Below, in pieces: positions 32,859-41,614 of a DNA stretch of 64,000 bases. The notes under the pieces were generated by a model. That model was not told the DNA's origin and made no database searches. It worked only from the letters and a program-made list of their open reading frames with translations. Source of the DNA: Olsenella sp. SW781 (GTDB lineage Bacteria > Actinomycetota > Coriobacteriia > Coriobacteriales > Atopobiaceae); assembly GCF_012027725.1 (NCBI RefSeq), contig NZ_SJOU01000012.1:1-64000 (forward strand). Direction: 5' to 3'. The translations under genes were made by a program, and so were the position numbers. Each line of letters opens with the position of its first letter. Position 1 is the stretch's first letter.

Positions 32859-34490
32859 CTAGTGACGGAAGTGGCGGTTGCCGGTGAAGACCATCGCGAT
32901 GCCGTGCTCGTTGCACGCCTCGATGGACTCGTCGTCGCGCTTGGACCCGCCGGGCTGGATGATGCAGGTCACGCCGTGCTCGGCGAGCACGTCCACGTTG
33001 TCGCGGAACGGGAAGAAGGCGTCGGACGCGCAGGCGTAGCCGCCCTTCTCCACGCCCATGCGCTCGCAGGCCTCGTCGGCGCGCTCGCAGGCGAGCAGCG
33101 CGGAGTCAACGCGGTTGGGCTGACCCGGCCCCATGCCGATGCCGGCCTTGTCCTTGGAGACGAGGATCGCGTTGGACTTCACGCCCTTGCAGACGCGCCA
33201 GGCAAACATGAGCTCGTCCATCTCCTCCGGCGTGGGCTTGCGCTCCGTCGGGCAGGTGAAGGTCTCGGGGTCCTCGCTCACGGTGTCGACGTTCTGGACG
33301 AGAACGCCGCCGTCGATGGAGCGCAGCTCAAACTCGGCGTGGCCCTCGGCGCCGCCCGTGGCGAGCACGCGGAGGTTGGGGCGCTTGGCCATGCGCTCGA
33401 GCGCCTCGGGCGTGTAGCTCGGGGCGATGATGACCTCGACGAACTGCTTGTTCTCGTCGGCGAAGTGCTCCACCAGCTCGTAGGGAACCTCGCGGTTGCA
33501 GGCGATGATCCCGCCGAAGGCGCTCTTGGGGTCACATGCGAAGGCGCGGTCGTAGGCCGTGGTGACGTCGTCGGCAACGGCGGAGCCGCAGGGGTTCTGG
33601 TGCTTGAGGATCACGCAGGCGGGGCCGTCGAACTCGCGCACGAGGTTCCACGCGGCGTCCGCGTCGAGGTAGTTGTTGTAGGAGAGCGGCTTGCCCTGGA
33701 CCTGCTCGGCGCCCACGAGGGGGTTCGCCGAGGAGAGGGCGTCGGCCATGTCGTCGGCAAAGCGATAGACCGCGGCGGTCTGCTGGGGGTTCTCGCCATA
33801 GCGCAGGTCATCGACCTTCTCGAGATAGAAGCCAAGCTCCTCGGGCATGGCGGGCTCGTCCTCGGCCTCGTCGTCGGCGAAGTCCTCGTCGTAGCGGTCG
33901 GCGAGCCACATGGCGATGGCCGCGTCGTAGTTGGCCGTGGTCTCATAGACCTTGAGCTGCAGGTAGCGACGCAGCTCGAGGGAGGTGCAGCCACCATTGG
34001 CGCGCATCTCCTCGAGAATCTCGTCGTAGTCGGCCGGGTCGGAGACCACGGTCACGGAGGCGGCGTTCTTGGCCGCGGAGCGCAGCATCGAGGGGCCGCC
34101 GATGTCAATGTGCTCGATGGCATCGTCGAACGTGACGTCCGGCTTGGCCACGGTCTTCTCGAACTCGTAGAGGTTCACGCACACGAGGTCGATCATGCCG
34201 ATGCCGTGCTCGGCCGCCTCGGCCATGTGGGCGGGGTTGTCGCGCCGGGCGAGCAGGCCGCCGTGCACCTTGGGGTGCAGCGTCTTCACGCGGCCGTCCA
34301 TCATCTCGGGGAAGCCCGTGTACTGCTCGATGGGCACCACGTGGACGCCCGCCTCCTCGAGCACGCGCGCGGTGCCTCCGGTCGAGATGACCTCGACGCC
34401 GAACTCGTCCTCCAGCGCCTTGACGAAGTCGACCACGCCCGTCTTGTCCGTGACGGAGACGAGCGCTCGCTTGATGGGAGTGTCTGCCAT
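32859..34490 (-). CDS. purH: Bifunctional AICAR formyltransferase / IMP cyclohydrolase
   Basis: A 543-residue enzyme of the last two steps of IMP synthesis; cytosolic. The N-terminal MGS-like IMP cyclohydrolase domain (1-200) has [25 protein letters not shown] and [15 protein letters not shown]. The C-terminal formyltransferase domain has [35 protein letters not shown] and [12 protein letters not shown]. It has a short acidic insertion near 225 ([15 protein letters not shown]), slightly longer than in most homologues. The start is ATG 34490 after AGGAGGGG. It diverges from a GNAT gene with a 69-base promoter region. purC is also present in this window but about 25 kb away. Confidence 0.95.
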   Translation of the reverse strand: MADTPIKRALVSVTDKTGVVDFVKALEDEFGVEVISTGGTARVLEEAGVHVVPIEQYTGFPEMMDGRVKTLHPKVHGGLLARRDNPAHMAEAAEHGIGMIDLVCVNLYEFEKTVAKPDVTFDDAIEHIDIGGPSMLRSAAKNAASVTVVSDPADYDEILEEMRANGGCTSLELRRYLQLKVYETTANYDAAIAMWLADRYDEDFADDEAEDEPAMPEELGFYLEKVDDLRYGENPQQTAAVYRFADDMADALSSANPLVGAEQVQGKPLSYNNYLDADAAWNLVREFDGPACVILKHQNPCGSAVADDVTTAYDRAFACDPKSAFGGIIACNREVPYELVEHFADENKQFVEVIIAPSYTPEALERMAKRPNLRVLATGGAEGHAEFELRSIDGGVLVQNVDTVSEDPETFTCPTERKPTPEEMDELMFAWRVCKGVKSNAILVSKDKAGIGMGPGQPNRVDSALLACERADEACERMGVEKGGYACASDAFFPFRDNVDVLAEHGVTCIIQPGGSKRDDESIEACNEHGIAMVFTGNRHFRH

Positions 34491-34559
34491 GGCCCCTCCT
34501 TGGGTTTGACGACGACATGTTGTACCGTCTCTTCTACGATACCGCAGCTGGAGGACAAC

Positions 34560-35210
34560 ATGACGCAGACGGAAAAGTTGACGTGGCGCGCCTTTGCGCC
34601 GGAGGACTTCGAGCGCGCGGCGGCGCTTCTCGGCCGCACGTGGCTCCCCGAGTTCGACGGGGCCGCCCAGCGCGCGGCGAGCCAGATCGAGCTCGCCCAC
34701 TACCTCTCGCAGGCGACGTGGTCGCTCGTGGCCGAGCGCGCGGGTGAGATCCTGGGCGTGGTCCTTCTCGCCGAGCGCGGCCAGGAGGCTCCCGAGGGCG
34801 CCGGCTGGACCGAGCTCGAGACTCGCCTCACGCGAGCCGCCGAGAAGGACCCGCAGCTCGCGGAGGCCGTGCGCACGGAGATGGACGGCGTGCGCGAGGA
34901 GGCGGAGCTCGAGCGCGAGTACGCCGCAGGAGACCCCGCGGGCGTCGACGCGGCGGTGAAGCTGCTCATCGTCTCCCCTGACGCCAAGAGGCTCGGCATC
35001 GGCGGGAGGCTCTTCTCGGCAGCCCTCGACCACCTGCGCGAGTCCGGGGCCGCGGGCTACCACCTGCTCACCGACGACAGCTGCGACGTTGGGTTCTACG
35101 AGCACAAGGGCCTCACGCAGGCCATGCGCCGCCGCTCCGGCGCCTACTGGCCCGGCGTTGACCCCGAGAGGGACGAGTTCTATGTCTACGTCTACGACCA
35201 GCTCCTCTAA
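34560..35210 (+). CDS. GNAT-family N-acetyltransferase
   Basis: A 216-residue acetyltransferase. Acetyl-CoA motif A is visible as LIVSPDAKRLGIGGRLFSAAL (around 140-160), preceded by the usual beta strands (WSLVAERAGEILGVVLLAE). The closing region DVGFYEHKGLTQAMRR is typical for motif B. A helical acidic stretch (75-125) is inserted between the strands. The acyl acceptor is unknown. The start is ATG 34560 after GGAGG. An exact GTCCTTCTCGCC copy is at 34761 (Val-Leu-Leu-Ala). The stop is immediately followed by a perfect hairpin that reaches into the gluQ start codon. Confidence 0.85.
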   Translation: MTQTEKLTWRAFAPEDFERAAALLGRTWLPEFDGAAQRAASQIELAHYLSQATWSLVAERAGEILGVVLLAERGQEAPEGAGWTELETRLTRAAEKDPQLAEAVRTEMDGVREEAELEREYAAGDPAGVDAAVKLLIVSPDAKRLGIGGRLFSAALDHLRESGAAGYHLLTDDSCDVGFYEHKGLTQAMRRRSGAYWPGVDPERDEFYVYVYDQLL

Positions 35211-35245
35211 CTTGCCTAAAAGGGGACAGGCCCCTTTTAGGCAAG
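35211..35245. repeat. GCCTAAAAGGGGACAGG hairpin at the gluQ start
   Basis: CTTGCCTAAAAGGGG (35211-35225) and CCCCTTTTAGGCAAG (35231-35245) are perfect 15-base arms around ACAGG. The left arm begins right after the GNAT stop codon, and the last base of the right arm is the first base of the gluQ GTG. Confidence 0.93.
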
Positions 35246-36192
35246 TGCGCGGGCGCTTTGCCCCGACGCCCTCGGGACGGATGCATCTGGGCAACGCATT
35301 TGCCGCGCTCGTGGCGTGGCTCTCCGTGCGTGCCGCGGACGGAGAGATGGTGCTCAGGATCGAGGACCTTGACCCGCGCGCAGCCAATCGCGAGCGCGCC
35401 GAGCTGCTCATCGATGACCTCCGCTGGCTGGGGCTGGACTGGGACGAGGGACCGTACTGGCAGAGCGAGCGCTCCGCGGCCTACTCCGAGGCCCTCGACC
35501 GACTGGCTGACGCCGGGCTGACCTACCCCTGCTTCTGCTCGCGCGCGGAGCTGCACGCCGCGAGCGCCCCGCACGCCTCCGACGGCACGCCGGTCTATGC
35601 GGGAACGTGTCGAGGGCTCTCGGCGGACGAGGTCGCCCGACGCTCGGCGAAACGGCCGCCCGCGACGCGCCTCCGCGTGCCCGACGCCGACGACCCCGCG
35701 GGCGTAGTCGAGTTCTGCGACCTGGCCTATGGGCCGCAGCGTGAGATCCTTGCGCGCGAATGCGGCGACTTCCTCGTGCGGCGCAGCGACGGCGTGGTGG
35801 CCTATCAGCTCGCCGTGGTGGTGGACGACGCGCTCATGGGCGTGACGCAGGTGGTGCGGGGACGAGACCTCCTGGGCTCCTGCGCGCGCCAGGTCTATCT
35901 GGGCGGGCTCCTTGGGTATGCGGCGCCCGAATACGGCCACGTGCCGCTGCTCGTTGCCCCCGACGGGCGGCGCCTCGCAAAGCGCGAGAAGGACCTCGAC
36001 CTCGGCGCCCTGCGGGAGCGCGGCGTGCGGCCCGAGCGCGTGGTGAGCGCGCTCGCCTGCGCGGCGGGGCTTGCCGAGCCCGGCTGGGAGGGCAGCGCCC
36101 CCGAGCTCGTGCCGCTTTTCTCGTGGGACAAGGTCACCGCCCACCGGGAGGACATCGTCGTGGACGATGCGTTTCTCGCCAGGCTGTCATAG
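35245..36192 (+). CDS. gluQ: Glutamyl-Q tRNA(Asp) synthetase
   Basis: A 315-residue truncated glutamyl-tRNA synthetase paralogue that attaches glutamate to queuosine in tRNA(Asp). Signature RGRFAPTPSGRMHLGNAF gives the class I HIGH-like motif. CFCSRAELHAA with a downstream CRG supplies zinc ligands, and RLAKREKDLDL is the KMSKS equivalent. There is no anticodon-binding domain, which fits GluQ rather than GltX. I choose GTG 35245 because the conserved N-terminus begins there. The only Shine-Dalgarno-like sequences (AAAAGGGG, GGACAGG) lie inside the hairpin. A link with queT in this window (queuosine precursor uptake) is functionally sensible. Confidence 0.88.
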   Translation: MRGRFAPTPSGRMHLGNAFAALVAWLSVRAADGEMVLRIEDLDPRAANRERAELLIDDLRWLGLDWDEGPYWQSERSAAYSEALDRLADAGLTYPCFCSRAELHAASAPHASDGTPVYAGTCRGLSADEVARRSAKRPPATRLRVPDADDPAGVVEFCDLAYGPQREILARECGDFLVRRSDGVVAYQLAVVVDDALMGVTQVVRGRDLLGSCARQVYLGGLLGYAAPEYGHVPLLVAPDGRRLAKREKDLDLGALRERGVRPERVVSALACAAGLAEPGWEGSAPELVPLFSWDKVTAHREDIVVDDAFLARLS

Positions 36193-36227
36193 AGCTGCGT
36201 CCGGTTCACGCTCCATAACAGCCTCTC

Positions 36228-36330
36228 TTCAGTCCATATTATCCCTCCATGAGTCCATCCTTTCTGTCTATCAGTCTATAATTTGCTAATATCAGTTCAT
36301 TGCACTGTCTATCCATCCATCTTATTGGGA
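36228..36330. promoter_or_regulatory. Iterated CAGTCCAT/GTCTATC motifs before the AlbA-type gene
   Basis: An AT-rich 100-base stretch contains CAGTCCATATTATCC, GAGTCCATCC, TGTCTATCAGTCTATAATT and TGTCTATCCATCC. That is about six variants of GTCYATM in the same orientation, spaced roughly 10-25 bases. They lie just upstream of the ATP-binding regulator and could be its own binding sites. CTATAATTTG also offers a -10-like element. Confidence 0.5.
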
Positions 36331-36336
36331 GGATTC

Positions 36337-37830
36337 ATGGACCTCGAGACGAGCAGGCTCCCCGAGCAACTCCTCGGCCTCATGCGCACAATCGAGAGCG
36401 ATCTTACGAACGTCGAGGTCAAGAGCGCGAAGGGCGGCTTCCCAAAAGATGTCCTTAGAACGATATCCGCCTTTGCCAACACGTCAGGGGGAGTGCTCAT
36501 TCTGGGCGTCTCCGAACAGGACGGCTTTTTGCCAGTCGAGAACTTCGATGCCCCCGCAATGCGTGACGCCCTGGGCAATGCGTGTCGCCAGCAGCTCACC
36601 CCGCCCGTAACACCTCGAATCGAAGTTGTCCCCTATCAGGGCACGCCCGTCGTCGTTGCCGACATACCAGAGATGCGTCCCACAGAAAAACCCTGCTATA
36701 TCACCGCAAGCCATATATACGAAGGCTCCTACGTACGTGTTGGAGACGGCGACCGTCACCTCACGCCATACGAAATAGACCGACTTCGCGAGGAGCGCAC
36801 CCAGCCAAAGCATGACCTGGACGTCGTAGACGAGGCAACCTTAGGCGACCTCGATTCCGTCCTTATTGGCAAGCTGCTTGCCCGCGAGCGCTCACTCAAC
36901 CCCCTAGTGTTCGGCTCACTTGATGACTCTGCCGCTCTCAGGGCCCTCCGGGTAATCAGGACCGACTCCAATGGAGAGGATCGCCCGACGCTCGCCGGCC
37001 TACTCGCCTTAGGCGTGTTTCCACAGACATTCTTTCCGCGACTTGGAATAACGTTCGTGGAATTCCCCGGAACGCGTCACAGCCCGTTCTCCTCGGGCAG
37101 GCGCTACGTAGATTCGCAGGAGATCGGCGGATCTATACCAACCATGGTGGCGCAAGCCCTTTCCGTCATCGAAAGGAACACCCGCACGGGAGCGCTCGTG
37201 AGCGGGGCGTTTCGCCAAGACCTGCCCGACTATCCCCCCGCGGCGCTTAGGGAGGCATTTGCCAACGCGCTCATGCACCGGGACTACTCTCCCGAGGCGC
37301 GTGGGGGTCAGGTGCAGATTAACCTGTACGCCGACTGCCTAGAGATCACCAACCCCGGCGGGCTGTTCGGCGGCGTGACAGTCGACACGCTCGGGATGCC
37401 GGGAGTTTCCTCGACAAGAAATCAGTTCCTGTCCAAGCTCCTGTCAAGCACTCCCTACCCATCCGATCTTCACGGGGCGCGCTATGTCGTTGAGAACAAG
37501 GGGACGGGATACGTTGAGATAAAGCGGACACTCGCCGATGCGCTCATGCGTGACCCGCTCGTTTACGACAGCCCAGGGCGATTCACCATCGTGTTTGAGC
37601 GAAGAAGGCTGGCGACCGCCGAGCGCCAGGGTTTCTCGGCTGCCGAGCTCGACGAGGCGATTATCCAAATGATCATGGATCGTGGAACGGTGAGCACCCG
37701 TGAAATCCAGGACGCCTCCGGGCTCGCGCGCTCGACGGTCCTCAGCCACCTAAAGCGCCTCATTAATAACGGAACCGTCGAGCCCACCGACCCGGCCGGA
37801 AGCAAAAGACGCAGGTATCGACTCGTCTGA
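36337..37830 (+). CDS. AlbA_2/Schlafen-type ATP-binding transcriptional regulator
   Basis: A 497-residue protein. The N-terminal AlbA_2 (Schlafen-like) domain (about 18-140) has VEVKSAKGGFPKDVLRTISA with FANTSGGVLILGV. A central region is followed by a HATPase_c_4 domain (about 300-420) with LREAFANALMHRDYS and LEITNPGGLFGGVT. A C-terminal winged helix (about 445-497) reads STREIQDASGLARSTVLSHL. Such proteins are usually autonomous regulators, often in mobile regions; the ligand and targets are unknown. The start is ATG 36337 with GGGAGG upstream. The gene uses more A/T-ending codons than its neighbours and sits beside tRNA genes, suggesting horizontal gain. No integrase accompanies it. Confidence 0.82.
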   Translation: MDLETSRLPEQLLGLMRTIESDLTNVEVKSAKGGFPKDVLRTISAFANTSGGVLILGVSEQDGFLPVENFDAPAMRDALGNACRQQLTPPVTPRIEVVPYQGTPVVVADIPEMRPTEKPCYITASHIYEGSYVRVGDGDRHLTPYEIDRLREERTQPKHDLDVVDEATLGDLDSVLIGKLLARERSLNPLVFGSLDDSAALRALRVIRTDSNGEDRPTLAGLLALGVFPQTFFPRLGITFVEFPGTRHSPFSSGRRYVDSQEIGGSIPTMVAQALSVIERNTRTGALVSGAFRQDLPDYPPAALREAFANALMHRDYSPEARGGQVQINLYADCLEITNPGGLFGGVTVDTLGMPGVSSTRNQFLSKLLSSTPYPSDLHGARYVVENKGTGYVEIKRTLADALMRDPLVYDSPGRFTIVFERRRLATAERQGFSAAELDEAIIQMIMDRGTVSTREIQDASGLARSTVLSHLKRLINNGTVEPTDPAGSKRRRYRLV

Positions 37831-37913
37831 CATTCTTTGCGTTTCTCGCCCGCCTGCTTGCGCGATAGTTGTGAGTTCACCGGTTGTGCGGTATGATGCT
37901 CAGGCACCAGTTT

Positions 37914-38005
37914 GGAGAGCTGACCGAGAGGCCGAAGGTGCTCGCCTGCTAAGCGAGTATAGGATGCAAATCCTATCTGGGGTTCGAATCCCCAGCTCTC
38001 CGCCA
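37914..38005 (+). tRNA. tRNA-Ser (GCU)
   Basis: A 92-base tRNA with the long variable arm of class II. The acceptor pairs GGAGAGC with GCTCTCC, CCA is encoded, and the anticodon GCT lies in CTCGCCTGCTAAGCGAG. The T loop is GGTTCGAATCC. It reads AGC/AGU serine codons. A GC-rich stem (38015-38041) followed by TTTCT probably terminates it. Confidence 0.96.
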
Positions 38006-38141
38006 GACTGTTCGGGCCCGTTCCGCGCTGCGGGGCGGGCCTTTCTCGTGGACGCCACCCCTCCTCACCCACACATCTCCAACATTTTTTGAAATCCCGC
38101 TTGACGCGCCGGGGGAGGCGTGGCAATATATCCAACTGCAC

Positions 38142-38218
38142 GCGGCGTTACCTCAGCTGGATAGAGGACCTGACTACGAATCAGGGCGTCATAGGTTCGA
38201 ATCCTATACGCCGCACCA
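38142..38218 (+). tRNA. tRNA-Arg (ACG)
   Basis: A 77-base cloverleaf with encoded CCA. The acceptor pairs GCGGCGT with ACGCCGC, and the anticodon ACG is in CTGACTACGAATCAG (A34 presumably edited to inosine). The T loop is GGTTCGAATCC. Confidence 0.96.
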
Positions 38219-38228
38219 CGCAAAGTAA

Positions 38229-38253
38229 GGGGCTCCTTCGGGAGCCCCTTTTT
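38229..38253 (+). terminator. Terminator of tRNA-Arg
   Basis: GGGGCTCC-TTCG-GGAGCCCC followed by TTTTT: a textbook intrinsic terminator with a UUCG tetraloop. Confidence 0.95.
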
Positions 38254-38275
38254 GCATGCCTTCGCGCTACATAAA

Positions 38276-38345
38276 GTACGCACCCCAGCCAACCCCTCTC
38301 GCGTCAGCGCTGATGGCGAGAAGAACCCGTGGCCGGGGTGCGTAC
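38276..38345 (-). other. Stem-loop with noncoding copy of the 12-mer
   Basis: GTACGCACCCC (38276-38286) pairs with GGGGTGCGTAC (38335-38345). The 48-base loop contains an exact GGCGAGAAGAAC at 38315-38326. It lies after the stop of the minus-strand reductase gene and may terminate it, although no T-run is present. Confidence 0.6.
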
Positions 38346-38361
38346 GAGGAGCGCGTGCTGC

Positions 38362-39228
38362 CTACCTAAGACCAAAGTCCCCGAGGCAGAGGTCAAGGTC
38401 CTCCTCGAAGGTCCCGAGCTCAATGCCTGCCGCCTGAATCTTGTCCGACGCCAGACGGAAGTCGCGCGGCCGGTCCGCGTACGTGGTCTCGTCGGGCAGG
38501 ACGAGACGGTCGACCTCGCCCGCGGGACAGCCGAGGCGCTCGGCCACGAGCCGGGCGGTCTCGTACGTGGTGCGCCCGTTCTGGCTGGCGAAGTGATACG
38601 CCCCACTCGGAAGCTCGAGGATCTGCGGCAGCTGCCCCGCAAAGCGCTGCGCGTAGGTCATGTTCCGACGCTCGTGCACGCGGAAGGCCGCGGGCTCCCC
38701 GGAGCGCAGGACGCGCATCACGTTGGTGAGGATATTGGGCGAGGGACGCACGCCAGGCATGGCCAGACCAAACATCCACGAGAATCGCAGGATGAGATAG
38801 TCGTCCACGTTCTCGCGAATCCAGGCATCGGCCTCCATCTTCTGCTGGCCGTAGCGCGTCGTCGAGACCTGCTCGTCATCCTCCGAGAAGGGCGCCGGCC
38901 CGGGCGAGGCGTTGAAGCACTGCTCGGTGGAGATGAAAACCACGCGCCGGCCACGCTCGGCGCACGCGCGCGCAATGGCGATCGCTGACTCGGTGTTCAC
39001 GCGATGCGTGCCATCGGGGTCCTGCTCGCAGTGGGCCGTCGTCGCGTCCGCGGCCATGTGCAGGCACACGTCGAAGTCCGCCGCGCGGAAGAACTCCTCC
39101 ACGCCGACGGGATCGTGAAAGTCGACGTCGGTGTGGGAGATGCAGGAGAACTCGTAGCTCCCGGCGTTGTAGAGGCGCGCGAGGCTCGCAAGGTACCCGC
39201 GCGCGCCCGTGATGAGAATCCGCTTCAT
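38362..39228 (-). CDS. RmlD-like NAD(P)-dependent sugar reductase
   Basis: A 288-residue extended short-chain dehydrogenase of the dTDP-4-dehydrorhamnose reductase (RmlD) type. The nucleotide-binding motif ITGARGYLASL is a variant of GxxGxxG with Ala at the last glycine. The fold continues with VCLHMAADATT, the catalytic Ser/Thr region VFISTEQCF, and Tyr/Lys in TTRYGQQKMEAD. RmlB, RmlA and RmlC are not nearby, so a role in dTDP-rhamnose synthesis is uncertain; it may reduce another sugar. The start is ATG 39228 after GAAGGAAGGGG. It is last in a minus-strand run deoC-manA-reductase, with a 49-base gap from manA. Confidence 0.75.
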   Translation of the reverse strand: MKRILITGARGYLASLARLYNAGSYEFSCISHTDVDFHDPVGVEEFFRAADFDVCLHMAADATTAHCEQDPDGTHRVNTESAIAIARACAERGRRVVFISTEQCFNASPGPAPFSEDDEQVSTTRYGQQKMEADAWIRENVDDYLILRFSWMFGLAMPGVRPSPNILTNVMRVLRSGEPAAFRVHERRNMTYAQRFAGQLPQILELPSGAYHFASQNGRTTYETARLVAERLGCPAGEVDRLVLPDETTYADRPRDFRLASDKIQAAGIELGTFEEDLDLCLGDFGLR

Positions 39229-39277
39229 GCCCCTTCCTTCCTGACAATGGTGACCGGGTCGTTTGTCAGCATCCCCG

Positions 39278-40225
39278 TCACAGCGCCTCGCCGGGTCGGG
39301 CCGCATAGCTCCGCAGGACCCGGCACGTCCCCTCAATCGTATAGGAGCCGGCGCTTGCGGGCATGAGGAGCGAGCGCGTGAAGGGCAGGTCAACCTCCCC
39401 CTCAGCGGTGCGCACGCGCGCGGAGCCCGCAACGCAGGAAAGCACCTCGTAGCGGCCATCCATCGCCTGCTCCCACGTTCCGCGCACGTCGATCACGTCA
39501 GAGGCGAAGAGTCGATGCGTCACCCCGCGACGCACGCCCGCGGACGCCTGGGGGTCAAACGGGCCCAGATGGTTGGGCGTGGGAAGCGAGTCGGTCCTCA
39601 GCACGTCAAAGGCCTGGCGCACGTGAAGCTCGCGCCCCCGGCCCCAGTCACAGATGCGGTAGGTCTTGAAGCCGAGGCTTCCCACCTCGAGCGCAAAGAC
39701 GCCCTTTCCCATGGCGTGGAGCGTCCCCGCCGGAATGAGGACGAAGTCTCCCTCGGACACGGGTACCTTGCGGCCGTACTTCTCGCCAAGCGTGTCATCC
39801 GCCGCGGAGGCGCGCAGGGCCGCCACGTCATCGGTCGTCGTGCCGCAGTAGATGAAGGCGCCGGGGTCCGCCGCGAGGATGTACCAGGACTCGGTCTTCT
39901 CGTGGTCGCCCTCGTGCGCCTGGGCATAGGCCTCGTCCGGATGCACCTGAACGGAGAGGTTCTCCCCCGCATCCATCACGATGATCTGCACGATACCGTC
40001 ATCGGGAAGGTCACCCATGATCTCCGCGCGGTGCGTGCGAACGAGCTCGTCGAGCGGCTTGCCGTCAAAGGGCCCTCCCTCGACCGTGTTGACGAGGCCC
40101 TCGTGCACGGAGACGTCGAACGACTCCCCGTAGAGGGTCTCCCCCGCAATGCCGCGCGCCTCGTTGACGCGCGGCCCCGACCACACCGGGGAGATGTAGT
40201 TTGGCCTGAGCAGAAGCGGGCCCAT
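39278..40225 (-). CDS. manA: Class I mannose-6-phosphate isomerase
   Basis: A 315-residue zinc enzyme interconverting mannose-6-phosphate and fructose-6-phosphate; cytosolic cupin. Zinc-ligand motifs are VQVHPDEAYA (near 95), KTESWYIL with Glu, and PAGTLHAMGKG with His. The C-terminus ends in a second beta-barrel as expected for the short firmicute-like form. I start at ATG 40225; a GTG one codon upstream is equally close to AGGGGG. It begins nine bases after the deoC stop, so they form an operon. Its position opposite a mannose-family PTS supports entry of mannose into glycolysis, an inference from context. An 11-of-12 copy of the dispersed 12-mer lies at 39776. Confidence 0.9.
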   Translation of the reverse strand: MGPLLLRPNYISPVWSGPRVNEARGIAGETLYGESFDVSVHEGLVNTVEGGPFDGKPLDELVRTHRAEIMGDLPDDGIVQIIVMDAGENLSVQVHPDEAYAQAHEGDHEKTESWYILAADPGAFIYCGTTTDDVAALRASAADDTLGEKYGRKVPVSEGDFVLIPAGTLHAMGKGVFALEVGSLGFKTYRICDWGRGRELHVRQAFDVLRTDSLPTPNHLGPFDPQASAGVRRGVTHRLFASDVIDVRGTWEQAMDGRYEVLSCVAGSARVRTAEGEVDLPFTRSLLMPASAGSYTIEGTCRVLRSYAARPGEAL

Positions 40226-40234
40226 CACAGCCCC

Positions 40235-40945
40235 CTAGAGCTCGAAGGCGTCGGCGCCCGTGGCCTCGAGGCGTGCCTTGAGCTCCTCGATGATGGGGAT
40301 GCCGGCGCTGCAGCCGATGCGCTCCGCACCGGCGCTGACCATGGCGAGGAAGTCGTCCGCCGTGCGAATGCCGCCCGCGGCCTTGACCTTCACGCGCTCG
40401 TCCGTGTGCTCGCGCATGAGCTTGACGTCCTCGACGGTGGCACCGCCGGTCGAGAAGCCCGTGGAGGTCTTGACGAAGGTCGGGAGCACCTTGCTCGCGA
40501 CCTCGCAGAGCTTGAGCTTCTCGTCCTGGGTGAGCAGGCAGTTCTCGAAGATGACCTTGGAGGGGACGTCCGCCTCGCGGCAGATGGCCACGATCTGGGC
40601 CATCTCGTCCTCGATGTAGTCCCAGTTCCCGGCCTTGACCTCGGTGAGGTTGACCACGTAGTCGATCTCGTTCGCGCCGTTGGCGAGGGCGTCTCTGGTC
40701 TCGAACACCTTGACGGCGATGGTGGTCTGCCCAAGGGGGAAGCCGATGGCGGCGCCGGTGTGGATGTCGGTGCCGGCGAGCAGCTCGGAGCAGAGCTTGG
40801 ACTGGACGGAGTTCACCGCGACCATCTTGAAGTGATAGCGCTTGGCCTCCTCGCAGAGCTTCTCCATGTCCGCGCGCGTGGCGTCCGCGTGCAGGTTGGT
40901 GTGGTCGACGAGGCGGGCAAGATCATCAATCGTATAGCGCTTCAT
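40235..40945 (-). CDS. deoC: Deoxyribose-phosphate aldolase
   Basis: A 236-residue class I aldolase splitting 2-deoxyribose-5-phosphate into acetaldehyde and glyceraldehyde-3-phosphate. Active-site features visible: VDHTNL near the N-terminus, EIDYVVNL with the conserved Asp, the Schiff-base Lys in [14 protein letters not shown] (near 158), and [11 protein letters not shown] with a second Lys. Length is typical. The start is ATG 40945 after AAAGGA. It heads the minus-strand operon with manA. Its promoter shares a 190-base AT-rich region with the divergent PTS operon, so the two may be co-regulated. Confidence 0.94.
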   Translation of the reverse strand: MKRYTIDDLARLVDHTNLHADATRADMEKLCEEAKRYHFKMVAVNSVQSKLCSELLAGTDIHTGAAIGFPLGQTTIAVKVFETRDALANGANEIDYVVNLTEVKAGNWDYIEDEMAQIVAICREADVPSKVIFENCLLTQDEKLKLCEVASKVLPTFVKTSTGFSTGGATVEDVKLMREHTDERVKVKAAGGIRTADDFLAMVSAGAERIGCSAGIPIIEELKARLEATGADAFEL

Positions 40946-41022
40946 GGCAGTCCTTTCGTTCGATTCGACCTTGCGCTGATACTAACATATAGATGACTTA
41001 TTAGACTGTCATATTCTATTTG

Positions 41023-41102
41023 TACCGTTTATGTCTGTTTTACTACCGTTCATGGGACCGCAATTCTTGCAATATGGACATTTTTTGTCTGACTTATATG
41101 AT
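41023..41102 (+). promoter_or_regulatory. Promoter and direct-repeat operator of the mannose-family PTS operon
   Basis: TACCGTTTATG (41023) and TACCGTTCATG (41044) are direct repeats spaced 21 bases, two helical turns. TGGACA (41075-41080) and TATGAT (41097-41102) with a 16-base spacer make a good promoter, giving a leader of about 27 bases before the EIIA start. The nearby GntR protein is the likely binder. The whole 40946-41135 interval is AT-rich and serves deoC in the other direction. Confidence 0.55.
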
Positions 41103-41135
41103 TCACTACAACCAACGCGATCGAAAGGAGCGCAT

Positions 41136-41564
41136 ATGAACATTGTAGTGGCTTCCCACGGGAAACTCTGCGAGGGACTCGTGGACGCCCTGCACATGAT
41201 GGTGGCTGAGCCCGCCCCGGTCGTCGCCGTCGGGCTTGACGAGCACGGCATCGACGACTTTCGCAAGCGCCTCGTCGCCGCCGTCGACGCATCGCTCGCC
41301 CAAGGAAAGACGCTTATTATGTCTGACCTTATTGGCGGCACGCCGTACAACGAGGCGTATGCCCTCTTCCTCCAGCATCCCGAGGAGCTTCGCGTGGTCG
41401 CGGGGGCAAACTTCCCCATGCTCATCGAGGTGGGAATCGCCGCCGCGGACTCGGACGACCTCGATGAGGTGCTCGGCGTGGCCGTCGAGGCGGGGCGGGG
41501 CGGCGTGATCGCCGCCGAGCTCCCCGACGAGGGGCCCGAGAACGACGAGGACGACCTCTTCTAG
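41136..41564 (+). CDS. PTS mannose/fructose/sorbose-family EIIA
   Basis: A 142-residue cytosolic phosphotransfer protein. The phosphoacceptor is His8 in VVASHGKLCEGL, followed by LDEHGIDDFRKRL and the conserved SDLIGGTPYN near 65. The acidic C-terminal tail (EDDLF) is like that of the EIIC here. It takes phosphate from HPr and passes it to EIIB. It is the first gene of the operon A-B-C-D, with start ATG 41136 after GAAAGGAG. The sugar is not determinable from this subunit. Confidence 0.9.
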   Translation: MNIVVASHGKLCEGLVDALHMMVAEPAPVVAVGLDEHGIDDFRKRLVAAVDASLAQGKTLIMSDLIGGTPYNEAYALFLQHPEELRVVAGANFPMLIEVGIAAADSDDLDEVLGVAVEAGRGGVIAAELPDEGPENDEDDLF

Positions 41565-41614
41565 CGACGTAGGCAAGGCGCCCGCACCCCGGGCGCTCAG
41601 GAAAGGAGAAGAAC

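Noticed and set aside
37914-38218. Tandem tRNAs as an integration site for the AlbA-type gene
   Set aside because: The gene is on the 5' side of tRNA-Ser, there is no integrase and no duplicated tRNA 3' end was seen.
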